The notes beneath the pieces were generated by a model, which worked only from the letters and a program-made list of their open reading frames with translations, made no database searches and was not told the DNA's origin. Shown piece after piece: positions 46,787 to 59,643 of a stretch of DNA of 64,000 nucleotides. The translations under genes were made by a program, and so were the position numbers. Origin of the DNA: Emergomyces orientalis (Eukaryota > Ascomycota > Eurotiomycetes > Onygenales > Ajellomycetaceae); assembly GCA_002110485.1 (NCBI GenBank), contig MOWL01000048.1:434001-498000 (forward strand). Reading direction: 5' to 3'. Position 1 is the first letter of the stretch. Every line of letters begins with the position of its first letter.

Positions 46787-48469
46787 ATGACAGCAGCACT
46801 ACGGCATGTCGCACTGGCAAGGACGCTGGACTTAGAAGATAACGACGATCCAAACCTCATCTTGATAATTGAAGCGGGAATTCGAACCTCTGGATCCAGT
46901 GCATTGAAGCTAAAACACAACAGAGACCGCTACGTTCCTCCTGACGAAATTTCTGAACCCGAAAGCTGAATCTGAAAGCCGAGAGACTACACCGCCCCTA
47001 GAGCTGAAAGGATGTAGGACGCGCGAGACAAGGGAAACTCATCAGCTTTGTTTGACCTTTAACAAGCCACTGAAAAACATTGGGCGAGGATTCTTGTTTG
47101 GTAGCGATAAAGACACTTGTGATGTTTTACTTGCTGAAAGAGAGAAGTCGACCAGATCAGCAAAGTCCACTTTTACATTACGTTTGATGAGAACTGCCGT
47201 CTTATCTCGAAAGATCGGTCGACTTGCGGAACGGCTATCAGCTACATGGGCTGGGGCGGAATACTCAAGCGGTACCACTTCAAGTGGATTCTGTTTCTAA
47301 GCGATATCCGGATCCATGTCCCCAAGAACTTGACCCTCAACATTTTGCAGCCAGAGCACCCTTCGTGCAACCAGGAGTACCAAGCAATTATCACTTCATT
47401 CATGGATGACAGTCGTGACGCCGTCCTTGCGCTCAGTGAACTAAATGTGCAAACTTCTGACCAGATCATATTCTTCAGGGCAGAAGATTATCTATCTTCC
47501 TGGAGCAGTTCTCAGTAAAGATGGCTGTGGAGAGGTTCACCTGGTTACTCACCTGAGTACAGGACAGGTATACACTGCAAAAGAATTCATAAAAGATCCA
47601 GAGCTGAACAAAGAAGCAGAGACCATGAGGGATATTTCACACGTAAGACTGTTTTGTACTTGCTCAGTGATTTGATCGCGTACTGCATTTACAGAAGCAC
47701 ATTGTTGAATTTGTGGACTTCACTGAGGAATCTATTGCTCATCTGATTATGGAATACCTTCCTCTGGGTAGTCTGCATGATCAGCAGAAGAAAGATCCAC
47801 CCACAGAGACAGAGGCCTGAAAGCTTCTAGTTCAAGCACTCAATGCTCTTCAAGAATCTCCATTCATGAAAACATACAATCACGCATCGCGATATCAAAC
47901 CAGGAAACATCCTTGCACAGGGCCGACGGGCCAAGTTTCATATCAAGTTAGGTGATTTTGATTTATTCAAGAAAAATTCTTTCCTGAAAACAGGCTGTGG
48001 AACAGAAGTCTACATATCTCCGGAAGTTCTTAGAGTTGCTTTCGAGCACGAAGTGGAGAAGGATCAGCTGAAACTCGCAACAATACGCTATGACAAACAA
48101 CAAGGTTGATGTGTGGGCTCTGGGAGTTGTGGTTTTGCGATACATATACGATGGGGATTTACGCTACAACAGACCAATCTGGTACGAACAGTTACCGGCG
48201 CTATCAAGGATATGCTGCGCTGCCGGCCCGATGACCCGTCGATTTCTCTCCTTGATAAAATGCTACAGATGAACCCTTTGACTAGGCCTTCATCAGAAGA
48301 TTGCTTTCATGAAGCACTCAAAATGGGCCTAGGTAGTTCTAGTGACTCGGAGGAGGACGGCAACCCCTATGATGAAGATACATCCGGTTCAATCACACCA
48401 AATAGGCATGATTTTGAAGTTTCGAATGAAATATCGGCTTCCCCAAGGCACCAACACAGATATTCGTAG
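46787..48469 (+). pseudogene. FHA-domain serine/threonine protein kinase, inactivated
   Basis: Pieces of one kinase appear in order but in shifting frames. An N-terminal part starts at ATG 46787. An FHA-like segment follows (LTFNKPLKNIGRGFLFGSDK near 47050, HFKWILFLSDIRIHV near 47277). Then come the kinase N-lobe (DGCGEVHLVTHLSTGQVYTA, Lys in AKEF), KHIVEFVDF, MEYLPLGSLHDQQ, HRDIKPGNIL (HRD at 47885-47893), LGDFDLFKK, CGTEVYISPEVL, KVDVWALGVV and a C-lobe end near 48300. Lesions include an in-frame TGA at 47818-47820, a frameshift near 47850, a TGA near 47866 and a frameshift near 48090. The magnesium-binding DFG reads DFD (47954-47962). A further open piece at 48661-49053 may be its C-terminal remnant. 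FHA-kinases bind phosphothreonine and act in signalling or DNA damage response; this copy cannot. Confidence 0.7.
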
Positions 48470-48470
48470 C

Positions 48471-49236
48471 CGATGATCGATCCTTGGGATCTAAGCGAGA
48501 TCCGTCGCCGACGGGGTCTAGTGGCTATCGGATCAAACGCCCGCGGAGAATTCGTCCGTGTTACACAATGATTATGGGAATGCTGAATGACCCATGTCAA
48601 CATAGGGCATTCATCGGGATTGACTGGGACCACGAAGACACTAAATAAGCAATCAGACTGATGTTTGATGAATTCTCTCGGCAGAAAATCACCTGCGTCA
48701 TCGTCAATAACTCCATCAAACCACACGGAGTGACTATCAAGGTGCGCCGTGCCGGAAAAGAGTGGCGAATGGATTGTTTTAAGTCATTTCGCTTCTTTAA
48801 ATCCACTAGTAACTCCCATGGCGCTGGCTCACGATCTGATCTGAACTTTCAAAACTCGGAAAGGGGAAATAGTCGCGTATCCGATTTTGCTTGTTTGCAT
48901 AGGGATGTGTATCAATCAGGGAAAGGGAAAGTTTGCGCTAGTCCATGCTTCCTAAACTTTCTTCTTTTTGCTCTGTTTAATACAAGAAGGAAGCATTATG
49001 CAAACAATGCCAAATTTCTAACGCGTTCTGCAACTCATCATCAAAACAGATAAGTGGAGAGCCCTGTTGTAACTATTAAGGCCTGTGAGCGAAATTCCAT
49101 TTTGCCTATTACCAAGAAGAGCAAAAGCTTCAAAACCTGTGTTGATCGAATTGCTGTCTGTAAAATAGCTAGTTGTTGACAAAGCAAGGACAGAAACATA
49201 ATCCCTCATTTCTCGCTGCGTAATCTGGGCTCGTTA
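48471..49236. other. intergenic, possible kinase C-terminal remnant
   Basis: Contains an open piece (48661-49053; for example KITCVIVNNSIKPHGVTIKV) preceded in frame by IGIDWDHEDTK and a TAA. It may be the tail of the kinase pseudogene. Otherwise empty. Confidence 0.3.
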
Positions 49237-51520
49237 CTAATTTAAAGAAGGAAAACTACGGACATTCCCACCATATTCCGCTATGATTTTCTCGGAAGCA
49301 GTCTGCGCCACGAGGTAAGCTGTGGGCTGAGTATGGTTACTGTTGATGAAGCCTATTAGGAGTGGTTCTTCAGGGGAGAAGAGAAACGGGGAAAAAAAAG
49401 AAAAGAAAAAAGGTATAAACAAAGGCATATCAAGAACATCACTCACTTTGGCGTCATTGGACAAACACTCAAATCCACTACTCGCAGCTTCTCGACGCCA
49501 TAGATCCGGAAGTTCGGATCTGTACAGGCAGTCGGGTCGTCCGCTGTGCCCATTTTTGCAGTTCCATTCGCGTGGAAGACGGGAATTAGGTTTTCGTCGA
49601 TGAATTCCTATATATTTAAGTTTCTACATTAGACGCCGGCCTCCAGTTTAATTCCCCCCTGCCGGGGTAGAAAGATAGGGGAGGTCAGAGTGGAGGTTGG
49701 AGTTCGAGGTTGGCGGAGGGATAAAAAAACAGAACAACGTACGTTGATATCTTCATCTGATTTGCTTTTCGGAGCCAAGACGAACTCCTTAAATCCCCCC
49801 CCAGTTACATCGGACTGGGAAAACTTCATGGATTCCCTTATTGCCAGGGTCAACATCTTTCGATCATACGGGTGTGACATGTAGTTGGGATTAATGACCG
49901 GATTATCAGTCGCGTTCGCCGATTTCAGTGTAACTTCGCCTCTGGACTGCGCATTCATGAGACAAACGACCGTACTGAGATATGTCGTCCCCTCTGGAGC
50001 GACGTATGTCGGGGGAAATTGGGGCCCCGCAAGAACAATTTCATAATGGGGTACGGAATCCTTGGTCAAGTGATCCTTTGCGAGCGCGTCTAAGTTTTGA
50101 TATTCGCTCGTTGTAAGAATGGAATTTTCCTTGAGCCATCCGGTAATGAGGCAAGAAAAATGTAGGTTTGTCTCTCCAGTTCCGTCTCGTTTCCATTGCT
50201 CTCTCGCGGCTTTAACGGCAGCAGGATCAGAATAAAACTTAGTCCGATCGTTGAGTCCAAAATCAGGGCCGTATAGTGCTCCTATAACAACTAAGGGGTG
50301 GTCGGATAGGCCTTTGCCTACCCCAGGAAGATCATGAATCACCTGAATATTGTGCTGCGCGAGCTCTTGACTGGGTCCAATACCAGATAATAGCAGAATC
50401 TTCGGGGTGTCGAAGGAACCCGCAGACAGTATTACTTCCTGATTCGCGGTAACTATTGGTGCATATTAGTTTTTTGTGCCAAGAAGACCAGAAAGGTGAG
50501 AAGTTGGGGTAGACAAACATGTCCGGCCATCCACTGTTTGGACACCAACTGCAACCTTGTTTTCAAAGACCACTTTGGCAACTTGTATGCCAATCACCAT
50601 CTTCAAATTTGCGGAACGATGGTTAGTATATATAGATTCGCTAGTGCAGCGATAACCTTTAGAGGTTGAGGTAGGTGTGATAGACACCCCGATAGGGTTC
50701 CCAGAGTTAATGTCCATGTTTAATGGCATCTAGAGTAGGCCATTAAAAATACATCGTCTCTGAACTGTATGGTAGGAAAAATCTCACTCCGTATCTTGCA
50801 GATGCATCCAAAAGCTCGGTTATCCCATTTTCCCATTGAGAAGGCAAGCTCACATGCACCGGTCTGATTGTATTAGATTCAGATTCAAGGCAAGGGCTTA
50901 TGATATATCCTTTTTACGCACCCGTTATATCCATGGTTCTCTGGAAAAGGGTTGGCATATTTCTTCATGTCTTCGGACAGGTCGGCATGGTACGTCTCTA
51001 TCTATTCCCACAGTGAATCATGGGAATAAACTTTTTGTATTCTCTTTTGCATAAAACGCCCAGTACAACAGCTGCCTACCTCCTTGAATCTCCTGAGAGA
51101 ATGTTCCCATTTCCAAGATTCATCACCAACGAGCTCAGCCCAATAGTTATAATCCTCCCCAGGCCCACGTGCATAAGTCAAGAAGTTGATGTTGGTACAT
51201 CCTCCTGGGCCTTTGCCACGGAGATAAGGCATTTCCTGGCCCTTGAGGAAAGTTTGGGGTGTCGTCGTATACCCGAGGTCTAGGTCAGGCCGCTGCCAGC
51301 CATGGTATCTGTCATACGGGCAAAGATGCGTGTTATCGGGATATGCACCGCCAGATTCCAGAACCAAAACTGAGCTTTCTGGCAATGCCGTTGCCAGTCT
51401 CGTGGCAAAGAGAAGGCCCGCGGTGCCCCCTGCTAAGTATCAGAACCATTATTTGTAAATCTAATGGATGATGAGAGAAAGCGTACCTCCCACAATAATG
51501 AAATCGTAGCTGTCCGTCAT
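49237..51520 (-). CDS. GMC-family FAD-dependent oxidoreductase
   Basis: Eight exons, 51520-51487, 51429-51080, 51001-50922, 50863-50788, 50729-50519, 50452-49743, 49607-49447 and 49339-49237, join in phase to 574 residues. The N-terminal FAD fold shows FIIVGGGTAG and VLVLESGG. The GMC signatures follow: LRGKGPGGCTNINFLTYARG (PROSITE-like region 1, with P where S is usual) and EVILSAGSFDTPKILLLSGIG (region 2, cut here as ILSAGSFDTPKILLLSGIG). The active-site ends are HANGTAKMG and NNHTQPTAYLVA with the catalytic His/Asn positions kept. The family includes glucose, choline and aryl-alcohol oxidases or dehydrogenases; the substrate is not readable. There is no signal peptide, so it is probably intracellular. 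It sits between pseudogenes and CpG-free blocks but has no stop codon. Confidence 0.85.
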
Positions 51521-52740
51521 TATGTCGTAATCTTCCCTTTAAAATCCTTGTTAAATCTTCGCGGAGGACAAAAGGTAGAACGAACTTGGAGGGGGTAGCC
51601 TCCATTTAATAGCCAGGAGCATGCCTGTCGAATATTTTAATTCCGGGAAAAGACAGCACATAAAGCGAAGGTAATTTCTTGCCGGATGCTGGTGCCATCA
51701 ACAAGCCCGATCTTTGATAAACTAAAAGTCAGCTTTCAGCCGTTTGATCCACAGCTCAACCATCAAGGTATCTACTATGTGATTGGTTAGACAGAGAATG
51801 GAATGCGAAGAAAATGTCCGTGGTGATGCAAGGTGATTGGCAAGTGACGGGACATCGTTGGAAAAAGTAGCATCATCGACAAGGATAAATGAGCTTGTCA
51901 GTGGATGATGTCTTTGTAATCATTTGTCAATCGAGGTAACATATAGCCGCGCTCTAGACACCAAGCTTCAAGATTTGCCAGCAGGTTTTTGTAGTTGCTT
52001 CATTTGTTTCAGCGAATATCATTGTGAGAGCTGTTGTTTTCTGGTCAATATGAGGGAGATGAGCTTGTGTCGTAATGTTTATGAGAAAACTGAGTATTAA
52101 TTCATCAAATTGCGGCTTTGACTGCATTGATTTGCGTCCCATTTTGCTCCTGCATCTCACAATGTTAATGATAGAGGGGATATATGTACAGCACATGCAA
52201 AATTCTTGGGCCGCCACTTACAATTCCGCATCCTCAGTTTGGGACTTAGAAAAATAGCATAGTTCAGAGACATTTTATCATGGGTTGTAAGAACGGGATG
52301 TCCCCGCAATTTCGCCGAGAAGAGTGGTTGGAATATCCTGAACCTATTTAGCATGAAAAATAGCCCTGCCGGGCTCTAAAGTGAGAGCGGATCACCAGGC
52401 GTTGGCAACCGAATAAACTGATACATTACTCCGTAACTCCGTAATAAGAGCTGGATTGTTCTGTGGTCGTGGTGGGCACAACTCGGCTGAGATAGGATCC
52501 ACTGATAGCTGAGCCTTAATTTGAGCCTAGATTAGAGCTGAAGTCAGCTCCTGAATGAGCCCCCAGTATATGTTGAGAGGATAGCAATCTTCAAAATGCC
52601 TATTCTTTGTCCAGGCGCTGCTGTAAAAAAGTATTAACTTCTCAATCTCAAGATCTGGCCCATTAGATATGTAACCTATTGATTTTAACTCTTTTGAAAT
52701 ATAAAAAGCAAAAAAATACCTCTGTGTAGACACAAGAAAA

Positions 52741-53185
52741 TGATTCTACAATTCTGCAAATAGCTTGTGACAGAGAGCCTAGTAGTTAGCAGTTGTGTGT
52801 CATAGTTATGTTCTGACTGAGAATGAAATGTGGATGAGAATTGGTTAGAAGTCTTAAAAAATAACTAACTAGCTTCAGTTAACTTAGTAAGATGAAGTTA
52901 GTTAGTTAACTAACTTACTCAGATAGTTTGCCAAACATAACCCTCTTCTCCTCTGAAGCTTAAAGCAATATAAACTGAACTTTGAAACAAAAAGTTTTCA
53001 ATATACAGATACAGCACATAGCAATGATCTTGAAGGAAACAACCAATATTACACCCATTTATTCAAATAATGTAAATATATTATTTTAAAACCTCAATAA
53101 GGTACTCTACTTATCAGAATCTAAATGCACACTTATAGTGCTAGCTCAAGGGTTTCTGGAACTATATTCTCATGACTCAAATGTG
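52741..53185. repeat. CpG-free AT-rich block
   Basis: About 440 bases with no CpG by direct reading; includes imperfect GTTAGTTAACTAACTT palindromic runs near 52865-52920. CpA is retained. Probable decayed transposon. Confidence 0.45.
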
Positions 53186-53710
53186 ACGCATGCATGTGAG
53201 AAAAGACACTGCCATTGCCACCCCCACTTATGCAAGCAAGATATGTAGTTATTCTACGGAGTATATTATCTCAAGTTTATCACATTCTTTTAGCAGGAGA
53301 TGTCTGTTGCGTGTAAATTGAGAGAGAAGGGAATGTAGTGAAGTGGAATAAGGGGTTGTGCGCTTTTGGCGGCACGTGGGCAGGAGCAGCGGAATCGTAA
53401 GAAGGTTGGTAAGTTCGCCGTGTATATAATATTCTATTCAATGAGCTATCCCAAATAGCAATACAAAAGAACACGTAGGAGATTCAAATATAGAAGAAGA
53501 ACAAGCAATCAATCACATATCAAATCACACAATCAAAAGGAGCAATCTCACTGCTCTGCAATAGGAAATCAAAATCACTGCTCCATGTATATTCAATCTT
53601 CGCCGAACACACTGATGATGATGGAACGGGCAGCGGCGAGCCGAATTTATCAGCGAAGCTCCGGCGAAAAATAATTCCGCGCCGAGGTTCCCCACCACAG
53701 TAGCACCATA

Positions 53711-54240
53711 TTAATTTTCATCAAATTCATGATGAAAAGAAGTGAATGAGAGATGTAAAAATTAATCATATTGCTTCAGAAGTGAAGATGACATGCATAC
53801 TGAAAAATATAAACTGATTTATTTACTGATCTATTTCTTAAATATTTAGATTCAGATAAGTATATAATAAAAACAAAATTATAAAAAGAATGAATACATT
53901 GACAGTATAGAATTTTTTTATAGATGAATGAAAAGAGTAATATACAAAATTCACATTAAATTCACACACTTATAAAATCTGCTGACATTTTTACAATGAA
54001 TTTATTCACTTTTTTTCAATTCTTTTAAATACCATAAACAAATAGCAATGGTTATTATAAGAAAAAAAAGAATAGTATCTAATACAATTAACCTTAATGC
54101 AGTAACTGAGATGATTGATGTCTGATGATAAAAAATAATGACTCAAACTTTTCTCACTTTCTACAAACTAGATAAGAAATACCTTTTGAAGTAGACTTGT
54201 GGCAGAATTCAAATATGACTGACTATGTTGAGCCAGTCTC
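53711..54240. repeat. CpG-free AT-rich block
   Basis: About 530 bases with no CpG and very high A+T. The left border is sharp: the preceding 120 bases are CpG-rich. No coding frame. Confidence 0.5.
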
Positions 54241-55460
54241 CCGTCATCTAAAGACTGATAACAAAAGCCCAATCTTAATTGTAAAGTACTACGAATCTTG
54301 AACATATCCAGACATGTTTTCTCTTTGATCATTTGACCCTGAAGTGGCTTTGATAGTTGATTATTCCCACTCTTAATTCGAAATAATTATTCAATTCAGC
54401 TGGTTTACGGAGTAGTTCAATGTTCATTTATCAACTAAATTATGCAGGGAGTAATCTAATTTTGAACCAGCTTGTCTAAATCAGCAGTGTGCATGAAATT
54501 TCATCACCCTACTGTGGACATATTTCTTGGGGCTTGGGGGTATAAATAGTTCAAGACGCAGCAGCAGTTTGCTGGGTGTAGATGGTTTTGAAAAAATATG
54601 CCACGGCTGAAACACATTGTTTTATGACTGTTAAGGATTTATTTTCGCTTTATCTATTAATTTACCCCTCTGCCGTTTTGCCCCCCTTTTTTTGTGCGCT
54701 CGCCACATATGAATTATATGATCATCGTAGAATGTCGGCAATAATATTTTAGATGCGTTTTTGATACAGTTTTTGACGGCAGAAGAGACTGTTCTCTGTT
54801 GGGTTTAACCTTGAAGTGGATTTAAGGCCTTGGTCCTGCCCAGGGCCCCATGGGAACACCGCCGATAAACCCCTTAACCCACCCATGGACCATGGAACCT
54901 TGATTGAGCACAGTTCGTTTCATGTTTCACATGTCGAGATTCCCCGCAAGGAGCCAGCAGAATTTTTTTTCTTCTTCAAGGCGACGAAACCTTGGCTGGT
55001 TCCTGGCTGGAAAGCAGGCGTATTTAGACAACTATCCGTTGAAAGAGGAATACGAGGTGTTTAGCGAGGGGACTGGGATAGAGCTGCGCAGTGCGGAGCT
55101 CATGTTGGTATTGTTATTATTATTCAAGCGAAGCTGTTGGCAGCCAGCGTTCCTTTTTTTCTCCGAGGGGCCTGGGTCTTGGGGACGAAGAAACAATCCA
55201 CAATTAATACGAATTGACACGAATTGACACGAACTGGCCCCTCAGCAGTCCGTACCAGTTTGACTGCGAGTATGAATTCTTCCTTCCTGTACGCTGTAGA
55301 GCACAATATAATAATATCAAACAACTAACTCTTTATCCAAGCAACCTCCTGGCAGTTAATATATCTCTATTAGTTAGTACGGAGTACTGCTGCGGCCAGT
55401 AGTCAAGGTGCAGCGGTAACGTGACTCAGCCTCACCCCATTCCTCACCCAAAAAAAAACA

Positions 55461-55520
55461 TTCAACCGTCAAAAGTCAAACGTCAAACGTCAAACTTCAA
55501 ACATTCAAACGTCAACTTCA
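55461..55520. repeat. imperfect (CGTCAAA)n repeat upstream of the 56031 gene
   Basis: Consecutive GTCAAA/CGTCAAA/CTTCAAA/ATTCAAA units, about 510 bases before the start codon. It shares the AACGTCAA word with 24351-24378 on the other strand. May be a minisatellite or a cluster of ATF-type half-sites. Confidence 0.5.
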
Positions 55521-56030
55521 ACTTCTCCCATTTCTTGCGTAACTAGTTCCTCGTTGCTTTTCTTTTCTTGCTTTTTTCTCCTGTTTTCTGCTGCTTGTTC
55601 TTGTTGTGTGTTTGTTTTCCCCTCCCGCTGTCAGATCAGATATCTCCCCTTCCAACCCTAATGATCTGCAGACCCGTCAGCCAACCATAATATTATTATT
55701 ATAACCCTTTGACATTCATGCATGTCGCCCGGCCCACAGGCCACAGCCCGTCAGCACCACCTCTCAGGCTTTCAGTGCCCCTTCACCTCCTGAGTTATAT
55801 TTAGATCTACTGTTTTGACCGCCGCTGCCACAGTGTCACCAACGCACTTCAATCCCTCCATTTCCTCCCCCCCCCCGGCCCCACTAAACCACCACTCAGC
55901 CAACCCCTGGGTCCCTCTCACACTGTGCTCTTTGTGCGAAACAACTCGCCTCGAAAACCTCCCCAGGGCGCGGAAACACCACCCACACCCGACTCACTCT
56001 CCTCAGTGACTTTCGTGTCCGCCCAGACTC

Positions 56031-58867
56031 ATGCAATTCTTTCATAAAAATAAATCGCAGGCGTCACTAGTGGGTTCTGTCGACAACTGGTCCCACGGCA
56101 ATAACAATAATAATCACCCGCACCAGCACCAGCACCAGAACCTGCAGCAGCAGCAGCACCACCAACATCATCATCACCAACACCAACAACTGCCTCCCCA
56201 AACTGCGGGCGAATCGCTGGACTACAACAGTGACCCTCAATACCAGCGCTATTCTTATGCTAATAACGACACGTACGACTACGACTACGGCTACGCTCAG
56301 ACTCACCCCGTTCAAACAGTTCAGCATTCCAACAATTATCAGAATCAGCAGCTGACCGACGCTAATCTCACCCCCGGACTCGCTGTCTCTTCCTTTTCAC
56401 CCGTTGCTCCTCAGCCGTCTCCAAATTACTCCAGACGACCGACGCTGAATCTTGTTCCATCCGCTGCGACTGGCCCCAATTCTCCTGATACTTCTGCAAA
56501 CCCCGAAGTGAGCTCGTCCGACCTATCGTGGTCCCTTCAAACCCTTGAGACATCTCCTCGGGTGGAATCCCTGCCAAAGAAGTCGAGAAGGAGCATTTTC
56601 GGCTTTTCGTCCTCCAAGGACTCTACGACCGCTGCGCCCAAGGTTTTGGGTCGGAATCTCTCCGTGCGAAAGAAGGATATAGCGCAGGCAGGTCCACCAA
56701 AAAAGACACCAGGCGGGCAATCGATCGATTCAACTCCGGAGTGTATCGAAGAACAGCCCACGGATTCCCATATGCCACTCTCGAAGAGGGCCCCACAATC
56801 CCACCATCACCATCAACAGTATCCGTCGTACCCTTCTAAAAGCGCCAATCGATCATCTTCACATATTGAAGCTCAGCCATATGACCACCGCCCTGAAAGT
56901 CGTTCTGTTCAACGTGTGAATACTGATCCACTGTCCAGTCAAGAATCTTTCTACCATCAACGAGAGTCTAGCGAGTCGTTCCAGGCAAATCAATTCGCAG
57001 AAGTCCAGCAGCCCGCACCTCGCAATCCCCAGTTCCAAATTAGCTACCCCACTCGACGTGACTCGGTTGCTAATTTTGCGGACCCATCTTCCGAACCACC
57101 CCCGTATTCTTCTCAGCAGGAATCACTCCTTACCGCCCGTCCACCTTCGCAACAGTCCGGGGGTCCACCACTATCCCCGCTCCATCAATACCAAACTGCT
57201 GACCAAGGCCAGCAGAAACCGGCCTTCCGACAGACACTCCAGCCATCCGCGGGGCCTGCACAAACTCAGGGCAGCATGCCGTCGGACAGACAAACGGGGC
57301 TGCGACAGCAGGTAGATTCTGCGCCCCAGCATGGAGGGCAATCTCGGGAAGCCATGGGTAGTGGCCAGTCCCAGTACCCACCAATTCTACCGCAGGGCGG
57401 GGGTTTCAAAGGAAACCATTCTCAGCAAAGCCTAGGAGATCAAGATCGACAAACTCCACCGCCAGCTAATAGTAATAATAATAATAAAGGCCGCGAAGAC
57501 CTTTCTGAAGCCGAAGTCCGTGCATTAATGCAAAAACACGAGGAACTCCGTACGTCGCCTTTGCGGGAGGCTTTAACTTTCCAATATTATTTAAACCCCC
57601 GCCTCCCTCATATCTTAGCTCTACTGACCATTTCCCCACAGAAGCCAAATATCTTAAAGTTAAAAAGTATTATTTCGAGAAGGATGCTCAGGTTCAACTA
57701 CTCCAGAATACCGTGGCTCATCAGCGAATGTCTACGTCCCGCACAGTCCTTGATGATAGCGAATACTTGACACGGTTCTCCCGGTTGGATGGAGCGATTA
57801 ACAATCTCTCTTTCAATATTCGCAAGGAGTGGAGGAGCATTCCGGTTTGGTTGCAAGGTGTCGTTAACGAGGATGCGATTTCCATTGGCACCAAGGAAAT
57901 GACGGCGGTCGGACGAGCATGTCTCAGTCGATGGCTGGTCGATGAAATATTTGACCGTTACTTCCACCCCGGCCTGGAGCCGAATCTCAGCCGCAATTTG
58001 AAAATGATTGAGCGCAATGTACGGCGCGGGGCCAAGATAGCCTCTGAGGAAGATAGAGAGAACCACCTTTCCAAACTGTCTGCTTGGCGCAGGACCACGT
58101 TGGATGGGTTGGGCGAGATATTGCAGAACCGTGCTGCGGAGGAGAATCGATCGCAGTTAACCAAGGCCCTCGTCGAGAAGCTCACGGCATCCTTGGAGAT
58201 GCACCTAAAAACCCCACCGCCAGCGGGCCTGGAGAATGGCGTGTCAATGATCGTCGAGCTTGCCGTTGGCATCTCTGCAAACGTCCCCTTTGAATCGAGG
58301 GAGATCGCGATAGAGTACTTCCTTCCCGGTTCCCCGATAACAGACATCTACATGAAATTAGAGTCGTCGCTGCCCCCACTAGTCAGCGCTTCTGAACCCC
58401 CGTCTGCCGTCGACCGAATGGAACAAGGCTCCGCAAAGGGTCTGAAGCCCGGTGTTTCAGCGGAGGGTGCTTCCGTGTTGGAGCTAGATCGGGAGAGTGG
58501 AAAGGACTCCTCATCGTCCTCCACCACTCACTCCGGCCAAGCCCCTGTGCCCTCAGCACAGCCCAAGGAGTCGAGGAAAAAATCAGTGTTTGGGTCGCTA
58601 ATTAGCAAAAAGCCACATTCCAGCGGTACCGGTGGTGCAGCTCAGGGTTCGGCCGAACAGCAAACACGGCCCGCCTCGGCTCTTATGCGAGAGAGGGAAC
58701 GGGAGGAGGCGGAGCATAGAGAGGGTGATAATAGCGCTAATGCCATTACGAGTGCCAGCACCAGTCATAATAACCGCATCAGGTTTGCTGCGTTTGTTGC
58801 TGTGGAGGTGAGAAGCAAGGGGGCAGGCAATGTCATTGTCCATGCACCGGTCTATGGAGTAATGTAA
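56031..58867 (+). CDS. large fungal protein of unknown function with His/Gln-rich N-terminus
   Basis: Two exons, 56031-57549 and 57642-58867, join in phase to 914 residues; the junction reads EELQAKYLKVKKYYFEKDAQ. Residues about 25-55 are a His/Gln/Asn low-complexity run, and most of the first 490 residues are disordered (Ser, Pro, Gln). A coiled-coil-like helix (HEELQAKYLKVKKYYFEK) leads into an ordered helical domain at about 500-770 (for example FNIRKEWRSIPVWLQGVV, IGTKEMTAVGRACLSRWLVD, VSMIVELAVGISANVPFESR). The C-terminal 140 residues are again Ser-rich, ending in a short ordered motif (GNVIVHAPVYGVM). I do not recognise a named domain. Filamentous ascomycetes seem to have an equivalent, from memory. 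No signal or membrane segment. Confidence 0.8.
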
Positions 58868-59026
58868 TCTCTCGTTCTTTTGTTTCGATGGATTTCGGTT
58901 TACTTACCCCTTCTGTTTTAACTTTTGGGTTGTTTGATATGCTTTTTGTTTTTATTTTATTATATTGTTTTTGGAGGCGGATATCGGAAAGAGCTGGCCA
59001 AATGAATGGCCTTAATCTTATCCGCC

Positions 59027-59029
<3 letters not shown>

Positions 59030-59060
<31 letters not shown>
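59030..59060. repeat. poly-T tract (31 bases)
   Basis: Uninterrupted T run in the 3' flank of the preceding gene. Confidence 0.9.
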
Positions 59061-59061
<1 letters not shown>

Positions 59062-59145
59062 GAACTGGCAAAATATATACTCCTTGGTTTTTTACTTTTA
59101 TATTGCGAAAAATTCTGGAAAGTATATGATGATGAATGAATCCAA

Positions 59146-59162
59146 CCCCCCCCCCCCCCCCC
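59146..59162. repeat. poly-C tract (17 bases)
   Basis: Uninterrupted run of 17 C on the plus strand. Confidence 0.85.
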
Positions 59163-59643
59163 AAGCCCTTTTTTTTCTTCCCCTACTGGTTTCCCGTTAC
59201 CCTTTCCCCCTTCTAGGCCTCTGTCCCCGCATCTCCCCTTTTATTGTTCCAACGATATCGTATCTCCGTTGACCCGCTGTATCGAATCTTGGGAACGTGA
59301 CGATTCTATGCTCTCCCATCGTCGTTCCCTATTTAGCTTCTCCTCTCCATTATCTGCCTGGATCAGGAGCGGAAACTTCGGGGCGAGATGGGGTAGATAA
59401 TTTCGTGGGCCATAAATTTTTTTTCTTCTTTTTTTTTTTTTTTCCTTATATATTTCGTTTCCTCTTCTTATGATTTTTTTTTTCGAAAAAGGGATCATTT
59501 CATATTTTTATTGCGGATAAACCCACCTCTTGACGTTCTCGCGATCTCTTTCCTCCTGACCTCTACTACCCCCTTAGCACTCAATGATGGCTTTTTATAT
59601 TTTCTTTTCTAAGCTGGACTGTGCGAGGGATGATTTGCCAGGT

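Larger units (their letters stand above)
51521..56030. other. long AT-rich decayed intergenic region
   Basis: 4.5 kb without a gene. Two CpG-free blocks (52741-53185, 53711-54240) flank a CpG-containing segment (53290-53710) that might be a retroelement end. From 55440 on it becomes the C/T-rich promoter of the 56031 gene, with an AACGTCAA repeat cluster and a TATA-poor leader. Confidence 0.45.

Noticed and set aside
46860..46905. Minus-strand GGTTCGAATTCCC, a good B-box match
   Set aside because: The T stem does not pair and no A box is found at the right distance; it lies inside the kinase pseudogene.
56067..56327. Minus-strand Val/Leu-rich frame that looks membrane-like
   Set aside because: It is the complement of the His/Gln codon repeat of the 56031 gene.
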